From Eubacterium sp. (GTDB taxonomy: Bacteria; Bacillota; Clostridia; Lachnospirales; Lachnospiraceae), in NCBI GenBank assembly GCA_003486385.1, contig DNFT01000011.1, positions 8,226 to 72,225 of the forward strand: 64,000 nt of DNA. The letters are read 5' to 3'. Below, in pieces: positions 51,803 through 62,089 of this stretch. How positions within the stretch are numbered: position 1 is the stretch's first letter; each line of letters begins with the position of its first letter. The notes beneath the pieces were generated by a model. It had not been told where the DNA came from. It made no database searches and saw only the letters and a list, made by a program, of their open reading frames with translations. The translations under genes were made by a program, and so were the position numbers.

Positions 51803-53638
51803 ATGAGCAGACTTAAGATTGCCACAGCAAATGTGGCAGGCCAGACCGTTGAGAGCCTGTATAAGGATCTTGAGCGCATGATTATTGCCAGCCCTCCGGG
51901 AATATGCCCGGTTGATCTTGCACTCAATTTTCTCAGATTGTGCCATGCGCAGACCTGCGGCAAATGCGTTCCGTGCCGTGTAGGGCTTGGACAGCTTGCC
52001 AACCTTATATCGGATGTGCTTGATGGCAGAGCGGATATGGGCACATTAGATACCATTGAGAAGCTTGCGAAGGACATCAATAACTCTGCCGACTGTGCCA
52101 TAGGTTATGAGGCGGCGGGAATGGTAATGCGCGGACTTGAGGGCTTTAGGGACGATTATATTGCACATATAAAGACCGGAAAGTGTACATATCACATAAC
52201 GCAGCCTGTACCATGTGTTGCACTCTGCCCGGCAGGAGTTGATATTCCGGGGTATGTTGCACTTGTGGGTGAGGGAAGATATGCGGATGCGGTAAAGCTT
52301 ATCAGAAAAGATAATCCATTCCCGACCGCCTGTGCACTTATATGTGAGCACCCTTGTGAGGCGCGTTGCAGACGTAACATGATTGACAGCTCAATCAATA
52401 TCCGCGGTCTTAAGAGGTTTGCGGTTGACCATGCGGGAAAGGTTCCTGTTCCGGAGTGCGGTGAGCCTACCGGCAAGAAGCTTGCTATTGTGGGCGGAGG
52501 TCCGGGAGGACTGTCTGCGGCATACTTTTTGTCACTCATGGGTCATAAATGCGTTGTGTATGAGATGAAGCCGCAGCTTGGCGGAATGCTAAGATACGGT
52601 ATCCCGAATTACCGCTTTCCGAGGGAGAGACTGCAGGAGGATTTAGATGCTATTCTCTCCACAGGAGTTGAGGTAAGGTATAACACAAAAATAGGTGAGG
52701 ATATCACCATAAAACAGCTTCGCGAGGAGTATGATGCGGTGTACATTGCCATAGGTGCCCATCAGGATAAAAAGGTCGGAATCGAGGGCGAGGACAGCAA
52801 TGGAGTAATATCGGCCGTAGAGCTTCTCAATGATATAGGTCACGAGAGGATGCCTGATTTTACAGATAAGACCGTTGTAGTTATCGGCGGCGGAAATGTT
52901 GCCATGGACTGTGTGCGGTCATCTGTCCGTCTGGGAGCTAAGAAATCGATTATAGCATACAGAAGACGTAAGCTTGATATGACAGCACTTCCTGAGGAGG
53001 TTGACGGAGCCCTTGAGGAGGGCTGTGAGCTCTATGAGCTTCATGCGCCTGTGAGAATAGAGTCTGATGAGAATGGCAATGTAAAGGCATTGTGGGCAAA
53101 GCCTCAGATTATAGGAAAGATTGATGCGTGGGGAAGAGCGCGCCCTGTGGATTCCGTGAAGGATGAAGTCAGAATTCCATGCGATATTGTTATCGTGGCG
53201 ATAGGTCAGGGTATCGAGACGAGACATTTTGAGGAGGCGGGCATTCCTGTAAAGAGAGGTAATATCAAGGCAATGGCGGACAGCGAGATTTCCGATCTTC
53301 CGGGAGTGTTCGCAGGTGGTGACTGCGTTACGGGTCCTGCGACTGTCATACGTGCGATTGCGGCAGGAAAGGTTGCGGCAGCTAATATTGATGAGTACCT
53401 TGGATATCATCACCTTATCAGTGTAGATGTAGATATTCCATCGGCAAGTCTTGATGACAAGCCGGCATGCGGACGTGTGAACCTGTCTGAGAAGGAGGCA
53501 GGTGAGAGAAAATGTACCTTTGATCCGTTTGAATGCGGAATGAGCGAGGAGGAGGCATGTCAGGAGGCATCAAGATGCTTAAGATGTGACCACTTCGGCT
53601 ACGGAAAGTTCAAAGGAGGCAGAGCTGCGATATGGTAA
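51803..53638 (+). CDS. NuoF-cap/GltD-like flavoprotein partner of [FeFe] hydrogenase
   Basis: 611 aa with an unusual build. Residues 40-130 are the Fe-S cap of NuoF/HydB (TCGKCVPCRVG, ADCAIGYEA) without its NADH/FMN domain. From 135 on it is GltD/NfnB-like: Cys-rich VPCVALCPAGVDIPG and CEHPCEARCRR for [4Fe-4S], FAD motif GGGPGGLSAAYF near 232, second nucleotide motif IGGGNVAMDCVRS near 362 with YRRRK suggesting NADPH, and a C-terminal CLRCD. It overlaps the hydrogenase gene by seven bases. It should pass electrons between NAD(P)H and the hydrogenase, perhaps by flavin-based bifurcation. Confidence 0.88.
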   Translation: MSRLKIATANVAGQTVESLYKDLERMIIASPPGICPVDLALNFLRLCHAQTCGKCVPCRVGLGQLANLISDVLDGRADMGTLDTIEKLAKDINNSADCAIGYEAAGMVMRGLEGFRDDYIAHIKTGKCTYHITQPVPCVALCPAGVDIPGYVALVGEGRYADAVKLIRKDNPFPTACALICEHPCEARCRRNMIDSSINIRGLKRFAVDHAGKVPVPECGEPTGKKLAIVGGGPGGLSAAYFLSLMGHKCVVYEMKPQLGGMLRYGIPNYRFPRERLQEDLDAILSTGVEVRYNTKIGEDITIKQLREEYDAVYIAIGAHQDKKVGIEGEDSNGVISAVELLNDIGHERMPDFTDKTVVVIGGGNVAMDCVRSSVRLGAKKSIIAYRRRKLDMTALPEEVDGALEEGCELYELHAPVRIESDENGNVKALWAKPQIIGKIDAWGRARPVDSVKDEVRIPCDIVIVAIGQGIETRHFEEAGIPVKRGNIKAMADSEISDLPGVFAGGDCVTGPATVIRAIAAGKVAAANIDEYLGYHHLISVDVDIPSASLDDKPACGRVNLSEKEAGERKCTFDPFECGMSEEEACQEASRCLRCDHFGYGKFKGGRAAIW

Positions 53639-55374
53639 ATCTTACAATAAACAACAGAAGGTTAAGCGTTCCGGAAGGAACTACAATTATGGATGCGGCT
53701 GCAAGTATAGGAATAAATATCCCGCATCTTTGCTATCTCAAAGAGATTAACGAGATTGCCGCATGCCGCGTGTGTGTTGTGGAGCTTAAGGGCAAGGATA
53801 AGCTTATAACAGCATGTAATAACAAGGTTGAGGAGGGCATGGAGATATACACCAACTCACCTAAGGTAAGAGAGATAAGAAAGATGAATGTACAGCTGAT
53901 TCTCTCACAGCATGACGGGCACTGTGCGACCTGTGTCAGAAGCGGTAACTGTTCGCTTCAGTCCATCTCAAACAACCTTGGAATTATAGACGTGCCTTTC
54001 CGCGAGGAGCTTGAAAAGACTTCGTGGAATATGGATTTTCCGCTTATAAGGGACAATACCAAGTGTATCAAGTGCATGCGCTGTATACAGATATGTGACA
54101 AGGTTCAGAGCCTCAGCGTATGGGATGTTGTCAACACCGGAAGCAGAACTACGGTAAATGTATCAGGAAACCGCCCTATCGAGGAGGCAGACTGTGCGAT
54201 ATGCGGACAGTGCATTACACATTGCCCTGTAGGAGCACTGAGAGAGCGCGATGATACGGATAAGGTGTTTGCCGCACTCAACAATCCTGATGTAATCACG
54301 GTTGTACAGGTGGCGCCATCGGTTCGTGCAGCATGGGGTGAGCAGCTTGGGATGACTAATGAGCAGGCAACCGAGAAGAGACTTGCTGCTACATTGAAGC
54401 ACATGGGCTTTGACTATGTATTCGACACTAATTTCTCAGCTGACCTCACCATCATGGAGGAGGGAACGGAGTTTGTCGAGAAGCTCAAGAGGAGAAATCT
54501 CAACAAGTTCCCAATGTTTACGTCCTGCTGTCCGGGATGGGTGCGTTTTGTCAAGTCACAGTATCCTGAGTTTGTCGACCATCTTTCAACAGCAAAGTCA
54601 CCTCAGCAGATGTTCGGTGCGGTGACTAAGAGTTATTTTGCAAAGAAAGCGGATATCGACCCTGCAAGGATATGTTCTATATCAATTATGCCTTGTGTGT
54701 CTAAAAAGGAGGAGGCTGCACTTCCTCAGATGGCGGCTGCGGGATATGGTCAGGATGTCGATATTGTTATCACAACGAGGGAGCTTGTGAGAATGATTCG
54801 TGCGGAGAGCGTGTATCCTATGGCACTTGACGAGGTGGAGTTCGACTCACCTCTTGGAGAGTATTCCGGAGCGGGTGTAATATTCGGAGCAACCGGAGGC
54901 GTTATGGAGGCGGCACTTCGTACAGCTTATAACCTTGTGACAGGAAAGAATCCTGACCCTGATGCCTTTAGGGTTGTCCGCGGTCTGGGGGACGGACCAT
55001 GGAAGGAAGCGACCTTTGATGTTGGCGGTGTCGAAGTCAAGACAGCCACGGTGCATGGGCTTGGAAACGCGAGAAAGCTTCTCGAGGCGGTAAAGCGTGG
55101 CGATGCGGCATACGATTTTGTCGAGGTCATGGCATGTCCGGGCGGCTGCGTAGGCGGTGGCGGACAGCCAATCCACGATGGAGTGGAGATGGCGGCGGAC
55201 AGGGCGAAGGAATTATATAAGCTTGACAAGAACAAGCAGATACGATTCAGCCATTGCAATCCGCAGATACACACAATATACAAGGAGTTCTTTGGCAAAC
55301 CATTGTCACCTGAGTCACACCACCTGCTTCACACAGACCACAAGTACAGGGTTGTTGATCAGTTAGAGTTCTAG
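53632..55374 (+). CDS. hydA: [FeFe] hydrogenase, catalytic subunit
   Basis: 580 aa. N-terminal [2Fe-2S] ferredoxin domain (CRVCVVEL), His/Cys [4Fe-4S] segment (HDGHCATCVRSGNCSLQ), two [4Fe-4S] clusters (CIKCMRCIQIC and CAICGQCITHCPVGA), then the H-cluster domain with all three signatures: TSCCPGW (about 297), MPCVSKKEE (about 352) and MACPGGCVGGGGQP (about 500). The enzyme makes or uses H2 and takes electrons from the fused flavoprotein encoded just upstream. Maturation genes hydEFG are not in the window. Confidence 0.97.
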   Translation: MVNLTINNRRLSVPEGTTIMDAAASIGINIPHLCYLKEINEIAACRVCVVELKGKDKLITACNNKVEEGMEIYTNSPKVREIRKMNVQLILSQHDGHCATCVRSGNCSLQSISNNLGIIDVPFREELEKTSWNMDFPLIRDNTKCIKCMRCIQICDKVQSLSVWDVVNTGSRTTVNVSGNRPIEEADCAICGQCITHCPVGALRERDDTDKVFAALNNPDVITVVQVAPSVRAAWGEQLGMTNEQATEKRLAATLKHMGFDYVFDTNFSADLTIMEEGTEFVEKLKRRNLNKFPMFTSCCPGWVRFVKSQYPEFVDHLSTAKSPQQMFGAVTKSYFAKKADIDPARICSISIMPCVSKKEEAALPQMAAAGYGQDVDIVITTRELVRMIRAESVYPMALDEVEFDSPLGEYSGAGVIFGATGGVMEAALRTAYNLVTGKNPDPDAFRVVRGLGDGPWKEATFDVGGVEVKTATVHGLGNARKLLEAVKRGDAAYDFVEVMACPGGCVGGGGQPIHDGVEMAADRAKELYKLDKNKQIRFSHCNPQIHTIYKEFFGKPLSPESHHLLHTDHKYRVVDQLEF

Positions 55375-55382
55375 CGGAAATT

Positions 55383-55452
55383 ATCCCCGCTTTGTTACAT
55401 CAGCATGTTTTTTTGTCATGCATGATTATGTAGCAGAGCGGGGATTTTATGT
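55383..55452 (+). terminator. Terminator after hydA
   Basis: ATCCCCGC from 55383 pairs with GCGGGGAT ending at 55445; the stem continues inward with GTTACAT/ATGTAGC and an inner GCATG/CATGC hairpin. TTTTAT follows. Confidence 0.85.
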
Positions 55453-55483
55453 TTTATAAAAAATATTTGACAAACGTGTTCTA

Positions 55484-55512
55484 TTGCTAAATATAAGAAA
55501 ATAGGTTATAAT
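55484..55512 (+). promoter_or_regulatory. SigA-type promoter for the MBOAT operon
   Basis: TTGCTA, 17-bp spacer, TATAAT, about 80 bp before ATG 55599. A TTGACA at 55467 lies close but has no good partner. Confidence 0.6.
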
Positions 55513-55598
55513 TTCGTACAAAGTGGGTTCACATGCCTTGATAGTGGATTCAGAGTACTGCGCAGAGTGGCTGCGCTGATGTGAAAGGAATTGTGTAA

Positions 55599-57005
55599 AT
55601 GGTTTTTTCTTCAACAGTATTTCTATTTTTATTTTTGCCGGTTGTGATTGCGGTTTACTATAACCCGTTTGTGAAAAAGAGGGGCTTCCGCAATATAGTA
55701 CTTCTTCTGGCGAGCCTTTTCTTCTACGGATGGGGTGAGCCGGTGTTCGTTTTCCTGATGATTCTTTCAATTATTGTGAACTGGGCATTCGGGCTTATGG
55801 TTGATGGAATGGCAAAAAAGGGAAATAAGCTTGGGATGAAGCTTGGGATGATTCTGTCCGTAGTGTATAATCTTGGACTTATGTTCGTCTTTAAGTACCT
55901 TACATTTGTAACAAAAAATATAAGCTATCTGCTTCACAATGACAGCATTGTTGTAAATATTGCACTTCCTATCGGAATATCTTTTTTTACATTCCAGCTT
56001 ATGTCTTATGTGTTTGATGTGTATTACGGCACAGCCAAGGTTCAGAAGAATCTTCTGTATGTGGGATTATATGTCTCAATGTTTCCGCAGCTCATCGCGG
56101 GTCCTATTGTAAGATATGAGACGGTTGCTGATGAGATAGTTAACAGGGTTGAGAACAGGAAGGATTTTGCCGAGGGCTTCGGAAGATTTGTTGTGGGACT
56201 TGGCAAGAAGATTCTCATTTCCAATTATGTCGGGAAAATCGCGGATATTGCATTTGCCACAGAGGGAGGTATGTCCGTTGCGATGGCATGGCTTGGCGCG
56301 ATAGCTTATACCTTGCAGATTTACTTCGATTTTTCAGGATATTCGGATATGGCAATCGGGCTTGGAAGGATGTTCGGCTTCCATTTCCTTGAAAACTTCA
56401 ATTTTCCGTATGTGTCCAAGTCCATAACAGAGTTCTGGAGAAGATGGCATATCACACTCAGCACCTGGTTCAGGGACTATGTCTATATACCCCTTGGCGG
56501 AAACAGGGTGAGCAAGGGAAGGCATATATGGAATATATTTGTCGTGTGGTTCCTGACCGGTGTATGGCATGGCGCCAACTGGACCTTTATATGCTGGGGA
56601 CTGCTGTATTTTGTGCTTCTTATGTTCGAGAAGCTCACAGGCTTTCATAAGAAAAATGGCTGGTATATGCATATATATACCATGTTTTTCGTCATTTTAG
56701 GCTGGGTGCTTTTCAGGGCTGACAGCATAACCGCGGCAGGACAATACATCGGAAATATGTTCGGGGCAGGGGCAACAGGCTTCATTGATGCAACCTTTAT
56801 CGACTGTGTGAAAAATTCAGCGGTCATATTTGCTGCTGCAGTCATTTTTTCATTTCCTGTTGTTTCTAAGGTGGGAGAATTACTTGAAAAAAAGCCTATG
56901 TTTAAAAATGTACTTGCCTCAGTGTGTATGGTTGTTGTGTTCATTGCCTCAATTCTTATATGTATAAAGGCAACATATAATCCATTCATTTATCTGAATT
57001 TCTAG
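55599..57005 (+). CDS. MBOAT-family O-acyltransferase (AlgI/DltB-like)
   Basis: Moves acyl groups across the membrane for glycan O-acetylation. 468 aa with about eleven hydrophobic segments. Family motifs: FYGWGEPVFVFLM, FDFSGYSDMAIGLGRMFGF, FWRRWHITLSTWFRDYVYIP and GVWHGANWTFICWG with the catalytic His. AAAGGAA is the ribosome site. The next gene encodes a DHHW-type partner, the usual acetylation pair as in AlgI with AlgJ/AlgX. Confidence 0.94.
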   Translation: MVFSSTVFLFLFLPVVIAVYYNPFVKKRGFRNIVLLLASLFFYGWGEPVFVFLMILSIIVNWAFGLMVDGMAKKGNKLGMKLGMILSVVYNLGLMFVFKYLTFVTKNISYLLHNDSIVVNIALPIGISFFTFQLMSYVFDVYYGTAKVQKNLLYVGLYVSMFPQLIAGPIVRYETVADEIVNRVENRKDFAEGFGRFVVGLGKKILISNYVGKIADIAFATEGGMSVAMAWLGAIAYTLQIYFDFSGYSDMAIGLGRMFGFHFLENFNFPYVSKSITEFWRRWHITLSTWFRDYVYIPLGGNRVSKGRHIWNIFVVWFLTGVWHGANWTFICWGLLYFVLLMFEKLTGFHKKNGWYMHIYTMFFVILGWVLFRADSITAAGQYIGNMFGAGATGFIDATFIDCVKNSAVIFAAAVIFSFPVVSKVGELLEKKPMFKNVLASVCMVVVFIASILICIKATYNPFIYLNF

Positions 57006-57022
57006 CAGGGAGGGTTTATTAA

Positions 57023-58447
57023 GTGGTTAAAAATCAGGCAGAACCAATATCACATAACGATAAAGCCTGCGGGCAGTCCGTAAAAGGCAATGAGGTATAC
57101 AGAATTACCGCCATGTGCTGTATGGGAATATTGTTTTTGATGTTTATATTTATCATTTTGAGAATTGTTATTAAGAATGTTGTATACGAAAAGATGGGAA
57201 TTTACAATCCGGTGGTCGCGTTTTTTCTGGAGGGTGACAATGATGTGAGTGTGGGTGATGACGGAAGTGGTTCGATAACGATAGACTGGGCAGAAAGGTA
57301 TCCTTTCGCTGAGGAGGATAAGTATGTAAATGCAGTAAAAAATAAAAGCCTCATGGAGAGGTACACCTCATTTATAAATAAGGCTGAGTCACAGGCACAG
57401 TGGTATGCCACGGACGGACTTCCGATGCAGACGAAGCTGACTGAGCTTGCAGCAGGCTATGAGAGCCTGATAGGCTGGAAGGTGCAGGAGGAGGATTATG
57501 ATGCGGTAATTACGCTCAGAAATGGTTATCTGACCTGCATAAGCCCGGAGAGGGATGAGTCGGTGATATCTGAGATAACCGACAGCGTCACGGGCTTCAG
57601 GGATTTCCTTGCAGAGAGGAATATCAACCTTATGTATGTCATGGTTCCTTTTCTTATTGATACCGTGGATAAGGAGCTTCCGCTTGGAATAACGGATGCA
57701 ACCAATGACAATGCGGACAGGCTTCTTGAGAGTCTCAAAAAAAACAATGTGGATTATCTTGACCTTCGCGCCTGCGAGAAGGAGGATGGCATAAGTCATT
57801 ATGATATGTTCTACAAGACAGACCATCACTGGAACGCGAGGGCGGCTATATGGGGTTCCGGACGGGTGGCTGGGAAGCTGTCTGAGCTGTATGGATATGA
57901 GTATACGCCTGAACTTTTTGACATCAGTAATTATACGAGCAGGATATACGAAAAGACATTCCTTGGAAGCTACGGAAGAAGAGTTACCTTGAGCAAGGCT
58001 TCACCGGAGGATTTTGAGATTATGTATCCGGATAATGGCATGACATATCACCTTGTGATGCCGGAGAAGCAGCTTGACGTGACGGGAACCTTCGATGAGG
58101 TGTTCATCGACTATGACAAGCTGAGGATTACGGATTACTATGAGATGGATGCCTACAGTGCCTATATAACCATAAGAAGATATGTTGCGATAATCGAGAA
58201 TGAGAATGCGGCTAATCCGGACAAGAAAATACTTATTTTAAGAGATTCCTTCGGGAATAATTTTGCGCCTTATTTTGCACAGCAGTATGGTACGGTGGAG
58301 CTTATAGATGTTGCCGATTTCACCGGAAGCATTAAGAGTTATATTGAGGAATCCAAGCCGGACACTGTGCTTTTGCTGTACAATCCTACAATGATTGAGC
58401 CGATTGACTGGAGCTCATATACAAGCAGCAAGTTCGATTTCAGATAA
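57023..58447 (+). CDS. DHHW-family (AlgJ/AlgX-like) acetylation partner
   Basis: 474 aa from GTG 57023 with GGGAGGG upstream. One transmembrane helix (about 30-50), then an extracytoplasmic SGNH-like domain. The TDHHWNARAA motif at about 265 names the family, and ILRDSFGNNFAPYF at about 412 carries the Ser nucleophile motif. It probably takes the acyl group from the MBOAT protein and puts it on a polysaccharide outside the cell. Confidence 0.85.
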   Translation: MVKNQAEPISHNDKACGQSVKGNEVYRITAMCCMGILFLMFIFIILRIVIKNVVYEKMGIYNPVVAFFLEGDNDVSVGDDGSGSITIDWAERYPFAEEDKYVNAVKNKSLMERYTSFINKAESQAQWYATDGLPMQTKLTELAAGYESLIGWKVQEEDYDAVITLRNGYLTCISPERDESVISEITDSVTGFRDFLAERNINLMYVMVPFLIDTVDKELPLGITDATNDNADRLLESLKKNNVDYLDLRACEKEDGISHYDMFYKTDHHWNARAAIWGSGRVAGKLSELYGYEYTPELFDISNYTSRIYEKTFLGSYGRRVTLSKASPEDFEIMYPDNGMTYHLVMPEKQLDVTGTFDEVFIDYDKLRITDYYEMDAYSAYITIRRYVAIIENENAANPDKKILILRDSFGNNFAPYFAQQYGTVELIDVADFTGSIKSYIEESKPDTVLLLYNPTMIEPIDWSSYTSSKFDFR

Positions 58448-58470
58448 TTTGATAGAAACGAGGAATTAAC

Positions 58471-59772
58471 ATGAAGGTATTATGGCTTATAAATGCCCCG
58501 ATACCTGCCCTTTGTGAGCGCGCCGGGCTTCCGGTCCAGGTCAAGGAGGGGTGGATAGAAGGACTGTACAATTCACTTATGGCTCTTGTGAGGGAGAAAA
58601 AACAGGATTTTGAGCTTGCCATGGCATTTCCGCAGTTTAGCAGGAGTGAGACAATAGAGGGTGAACTTGACGGCAATTCCTTTTACGGTTTTTATAAAGA
58701 AGAGGATAAGCCCTACAAGTATAATAAAAGGCTGGAAGAAAGGCTAAAATATATAATAGAAAAGGCTGACCCTGATGTTGTCCATATAGCCGGAACAGAA
58801 TATGAACATGCGGCGGCGATGGTGCGGGTGTTCAATAGGCCGGAGAAAACGGTGGTATCCATTCAGGGACTTACGAGCGTCTATGCAAGACATTATATGG
58901 CAGACCTTCCTATAAAGATAAGGTACGGCTTTACCTTCAGGGATTTGGTTAAGCTTGACAACCTCTATTTTGACAGGAAAAAATATTATAAAAGGGGCGC
59001 TATGGAGAAGGAGACGATAAGAGGTGCAGGACATATTATCGGAAGAACTGACTGGGATAATATATGCACACGCCTTATCAATCCTGAAGCACGGTACCAT
59101 TATTGCAGCGAGATATTGAGGAAGTCCTTCTATGACGGAAGCCGCTGGAACATGGATGAATGTGACAGCCACACGATATTTGTATCCCAGGGATATTATC
59201 CTATTAAAGGGCTTCACTATATGCTGGAGGCACTAGGTGATATAAGAAAATTCTACCCGGATGTGAGACTCAGGGTTGCAGGTGGGGTGAGCCTTAACAA
59301 TGCGGGAATAAAAAACAGGCTGAAACAGAAAAACTATCAGCGCTATTTGGCTGAGCTTATAGAGAAGTACAGCCTTGCAGGGTGTGTGGAATTTCTCCCG
59401 CCGCTTAAGGCAGATGAGATGAAGAAGATGTACCTTAAGAGCAATGTATTTGTGTCACCATCCTCCATAGAAAATTCGCCTAATTCGCTGGGTGAGGCGA
59501 TGATGCTGGGGGTCCCGTGCGTTTCATCTTTAGTCGGCGGTGTGGGAAACATGCTTATAAACGGAGTAGAAGGCTTCACATATCAGCATGATGCACCTTA
59601 TATGCTTGCATACTATGTCATGGAGATATTCAGACTGCAGGAGGAAAACAGACGGCAGCTGGAAGATATGACCGACATGGCACATAGTCATGCAATGAGA
59701 CTCTTCGACAGTGAAAAAAACGCTGCAAATATGCTTGAAATATATTCAGGTATTGAAAGGATAAAAAGATGA
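58471..59772 (+). CDS. GT4-family glycosyltransferase
   Basis: 433 aa. GT-B fold with the Rossmann start KVLWLINAPIPA, VHIAGTEYEHA in the acceptor domain, and the C-terminal donor domain: GYYPIKGLHYMLEAL, VRLRVAGG, and the PSSIENSPNSLGEAMMLG motif with Glu residues that bind the donor nucleotide sugar. No signal or membrane segment, so it is cytoplasmic. Its stop overlaps the start of the next gene by four bases (ATGA). Donor and acceptor unknown. Confidence 0.9.
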   Translation: MKVLWLINAPIPALCERAGLPVQVKEGWIEGLYNSLMALVREKKQDFELAMAFPQFSRSETIEGELDGNSFYGFYKEEDKPYKYNKRLEERLKYIIEKADPDVVHIAGTEYEHAAAMVRVFNRPEKTVVSIQGLTSVYARHYMADLPIKIRYGFTFRDLVKLDNLYFDRKKYYKRGAMEKETIRGAGHIIGRTDWDNICTRLINPEARYHYCSEILRKSFYDGSRWNMDECDSHTIFVSQGYYPIKGLHYMLEALGDIRKFYPDVRLRVAGGVSLNNAGIKNRLKQKNYQRYLAELIEKYSLAGCVEFLPPLKADEMKKMYLKSNVFVSPSSIENSPNSLGEAMMLGVPCVSSLVGGVGNMLINGVEGFTYQHDAPYMLAYYVMEIFRLQEENRRQLEDMTDMAHSHAMRLFDSEKNAANMLEIYSGIERIKR

Positions 59773-62072
59773 AGAAAAAGAATTGGATAATAGTAATATT
59801 GCTTGAGCTTGCATTGCTTGTGGGTGCTGTATGCATGACGGCATTTCCTGTAATCAACAGGACATATACCGCTGATGAGCTTACACAGATATGCGGTGAA
59901 GTACACGATGATGGTATATATGTTGACCAGAATATTCACTGGGCGGATAACTTTGCGCTGACACCGGCGCTCAAGCTGAACTATGGCAGCTATAAGATAA
60001 CTGTCAGATATAATACAGACGGATACAATAATCTTCTTATGCTGTCATATCCGAATGTGATGAACTCAATTGAACCGATGAATGGACAGCTCTACTCTAA
60101 TTCGTGCCGGCTTCCGGTTGACAGGAATGAGGTATCGATGGAGGCGTATGTCAAGTCGGGAAGGGAAGATTACCTTGCCTGTGTCTATTTCATGGGAGAA
60201 GGAAGCCTCACTGTTGAGAGTATCACAGTCCGGAAAACAGCGGGAGGAGTGTTGAGAGCGGGTCTGACTGTTATTTTACTCAGTGTTATTGTAAATCTGC
60301 TGATTGTTTTCTTTGACAAACGTAAGCAGAATAAGATAAAGCAGGAAAGTATCCAGACGTTTTTTATGCTCAGTGGAATAATAATATTTACATCAATTCC
60401 ACTGATGTTTGATTATATTTTGCAGGGACATGACTTGATTTTCCATCTTCTGAGGATTGAGGGAATTAAGGAGGGGCTGAGCTCAGGGGATTTCCCGATT
60501 AAGATACAGTCTAACTGGCTCAGTGGTAATGGGTATGCAACGTCTGTGTTCTATGGTGACATATTCCTCTATATACCGGCACTTCTGCGTCTGTGTGGCT
60601 TTAACATAACAGAAAGCTATAATATTTATATATTCCTCAACAATGTGGCTACATGCCTGATTTCGTATTACTGCTTCAAAATCATGTCGGGAAAGAGAAA
60701 TGCAGCTGTCATAGGCTCAGCATTGTACACGGCTTCCATGTACAGGATAATAGATATATATATAAGGTCTTCGGTCGGAGAGTATTCGGCAATAACATTT
60801 CTTCCGCTTATTGCATGCGGATTATGGAAGGTATTTACCGAGGACACCAACAGCGAAGATTATTCTAAGAACTGGATTATGCCTGTAATAGGCTACAGCG
60901 GAATAATCAACACGCATATTCTCACATGTGAGATGGCAGGTGCGTTCACAATTTTACTCTGTCTGGTTATGATAAAGAAGATATTCAATAAGAAGACATT
61001 CGTTGTTCTGGTAAAAATTGTCATATATACGGTTATTTTAAACCTTGGATTCCTTCTGCCATTTCTTCATTATATGAAGCTGGGAGGTTTTATCGTGACC
61101 AACGGCTCACGTTTTACAAGCGGAATACAGCAGTATGGAGCCTTCCTTGGACAGCTTTTTGAGCCATTTACAACTTATGATGGACTTTCAGTCAATACCG
61201 AGATGGGAATTGCTGATGAGATGCCTTCGACAACAGGTCTGGGACTTGTAGTATGTGCTGTAGCAATCATATATGTGCTTGTATCCGGCTATGTAAAGGA
61301 TAAAAAGCAGAAGCATACAGGCATGATTGCGCTTGCATTTGCGGCACTATCACTCTGGTTTTCATCGAATCTTTTCCCATGGGATAAGCTTCAGAACATG
61401 AACTCACTGTTTGAAAAGCTTATATCCATGATTTCTCTCCCATGGAGATTCCTAAGTATAGCAACTGTGATGTTAGCCGTGTGCGGTATCATTGCGCTTA
61501 TCAATATGAATGAAAAACGTAAAGAGTACAAGTACTTTATGGGGGCAATGATTTTTGCCTGCGTTATACAGGGTTCCGTGCTTATGAGTGATATTATGAA
61601 CCACTATGAGCCGTACAGAGTGTATGGCGAACAGGAGCTTGATACCACAACAGTAATAGGAGCTGAATACCTTCCTTATGGTTCGGTTGTGGAGACATTT
61701 ATGGCACAGTATGTGCAGCCTGGCGATAATATAGAGTATACACAGAACTACAGACATAATAATTATATTGAATGCAGCATAAAGAATAACGGCAGTGTGG
61801 AAAGCAATGTCAAATTCTCAATTGTATATTATGCGGGCTACACGGCAGTTGATAAGCAGACCGGGGAAAAGCTTGAGGTCTATAACGATGGAGGACGGCT
61901 TGCATTGAAGGTCAAGCCGGGATATTCCGGTGATGTTGTTGTCAGGTTCACGGGCTTTGTATTTTGGAAAATATCAGCCGTGGTGTCAATGCTTGCCTTT
62001 GTTGTACTTATTATATGTATTACCGGAAAAGAGAAGGTAATATTAAAAGTGCTAGCGAATAAAAAAAATTAA
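59769..62072 (+). CDS. Large polytopic GT-C/YfhO-like membrane protein
   Basis: 767 aa. An N-terminal helix, an extracytoplasmic beta domain (about 35-155), then about eleven membrane segments. GHDLIFHLLRIEGIKEGL at about 222-240 is the first-loop motif of the 6-pyruvoyl-tetrahydropterin-synthase-related/YfhO-like membrane glycosyltransferases, and SVGEYSAITFLPLIACGL follows. A C-terminal extracytoplasmic beta domain precedes a last helix. It probably adds a lipid-linked sugar to a surface glycan. Coupled with the GT4 gene by overlap. Confidence 0.78.
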   Translation: MKKKNWIIVILLELALLVGAVCMTAFPVINRTYTADELTQICGEVHDDGIYVDQNIHWADNFALTPALKLNYGSYKITVRYNTDGYNNLLMLSYPNVMNSIEPMNGQLYSNSCRLPVDRNEVSMEAYVKSGREDYLACVYFMGEGSLTVESITVRKTAGGVLRAGLTVILLSVIVNLLIVFFDKRKQNKIKQESIQTFFMLSGIIIFTSIPLMFDYILQGHDLIFHLLRIEGIKEGLSSGDFPIKIQSNWLSGNGYATSVFYGDIFLYIPALLRLCGFNITESYNIYIFLNNVATCLISYYCFKIMSGKRNAAVIGSALYTASMYRIIDIYIRSSVGEYSAITFLPLIACGLWKVFTEDTNSEDYSKNWIMPVIGYSGIINTHILTCEMAGAFTILLCLVMIKKIFNKKTFVVLVKIVIYTVILNLGFLLPFLHYMKLGGFIVTNGSRFTSGIQQYGAFLGQLFEPFTTYDGLSVNTEMGIADEMPSTTGLGLVVCAVAIIYVLVSGYVKDKKQKHTGMIALAFAALSLWFSSNLFPWDKLQNMNSLFEKLISMISLPWRFLSIATVMLAVCGIIALINMNEKRKEYKYFMGAMIFACVIQGSVLMSDIMNHYEPYRVYGEQELDTTTVIGAEYLPYGSVVETFMAQYVQPGDNIEYTQNYRHNNYIECSIKNNGSVESNVKFSIVYYAGYTAVDKQTGEKLEVYNDGGRLALKVKPGYSGDVVVRFTGFVFWKISAVVSMLAFVVLIICITGKEKVILKVLANKKN

Positions 62073-62089
62073 AAGAGGCTATTTAGTTT

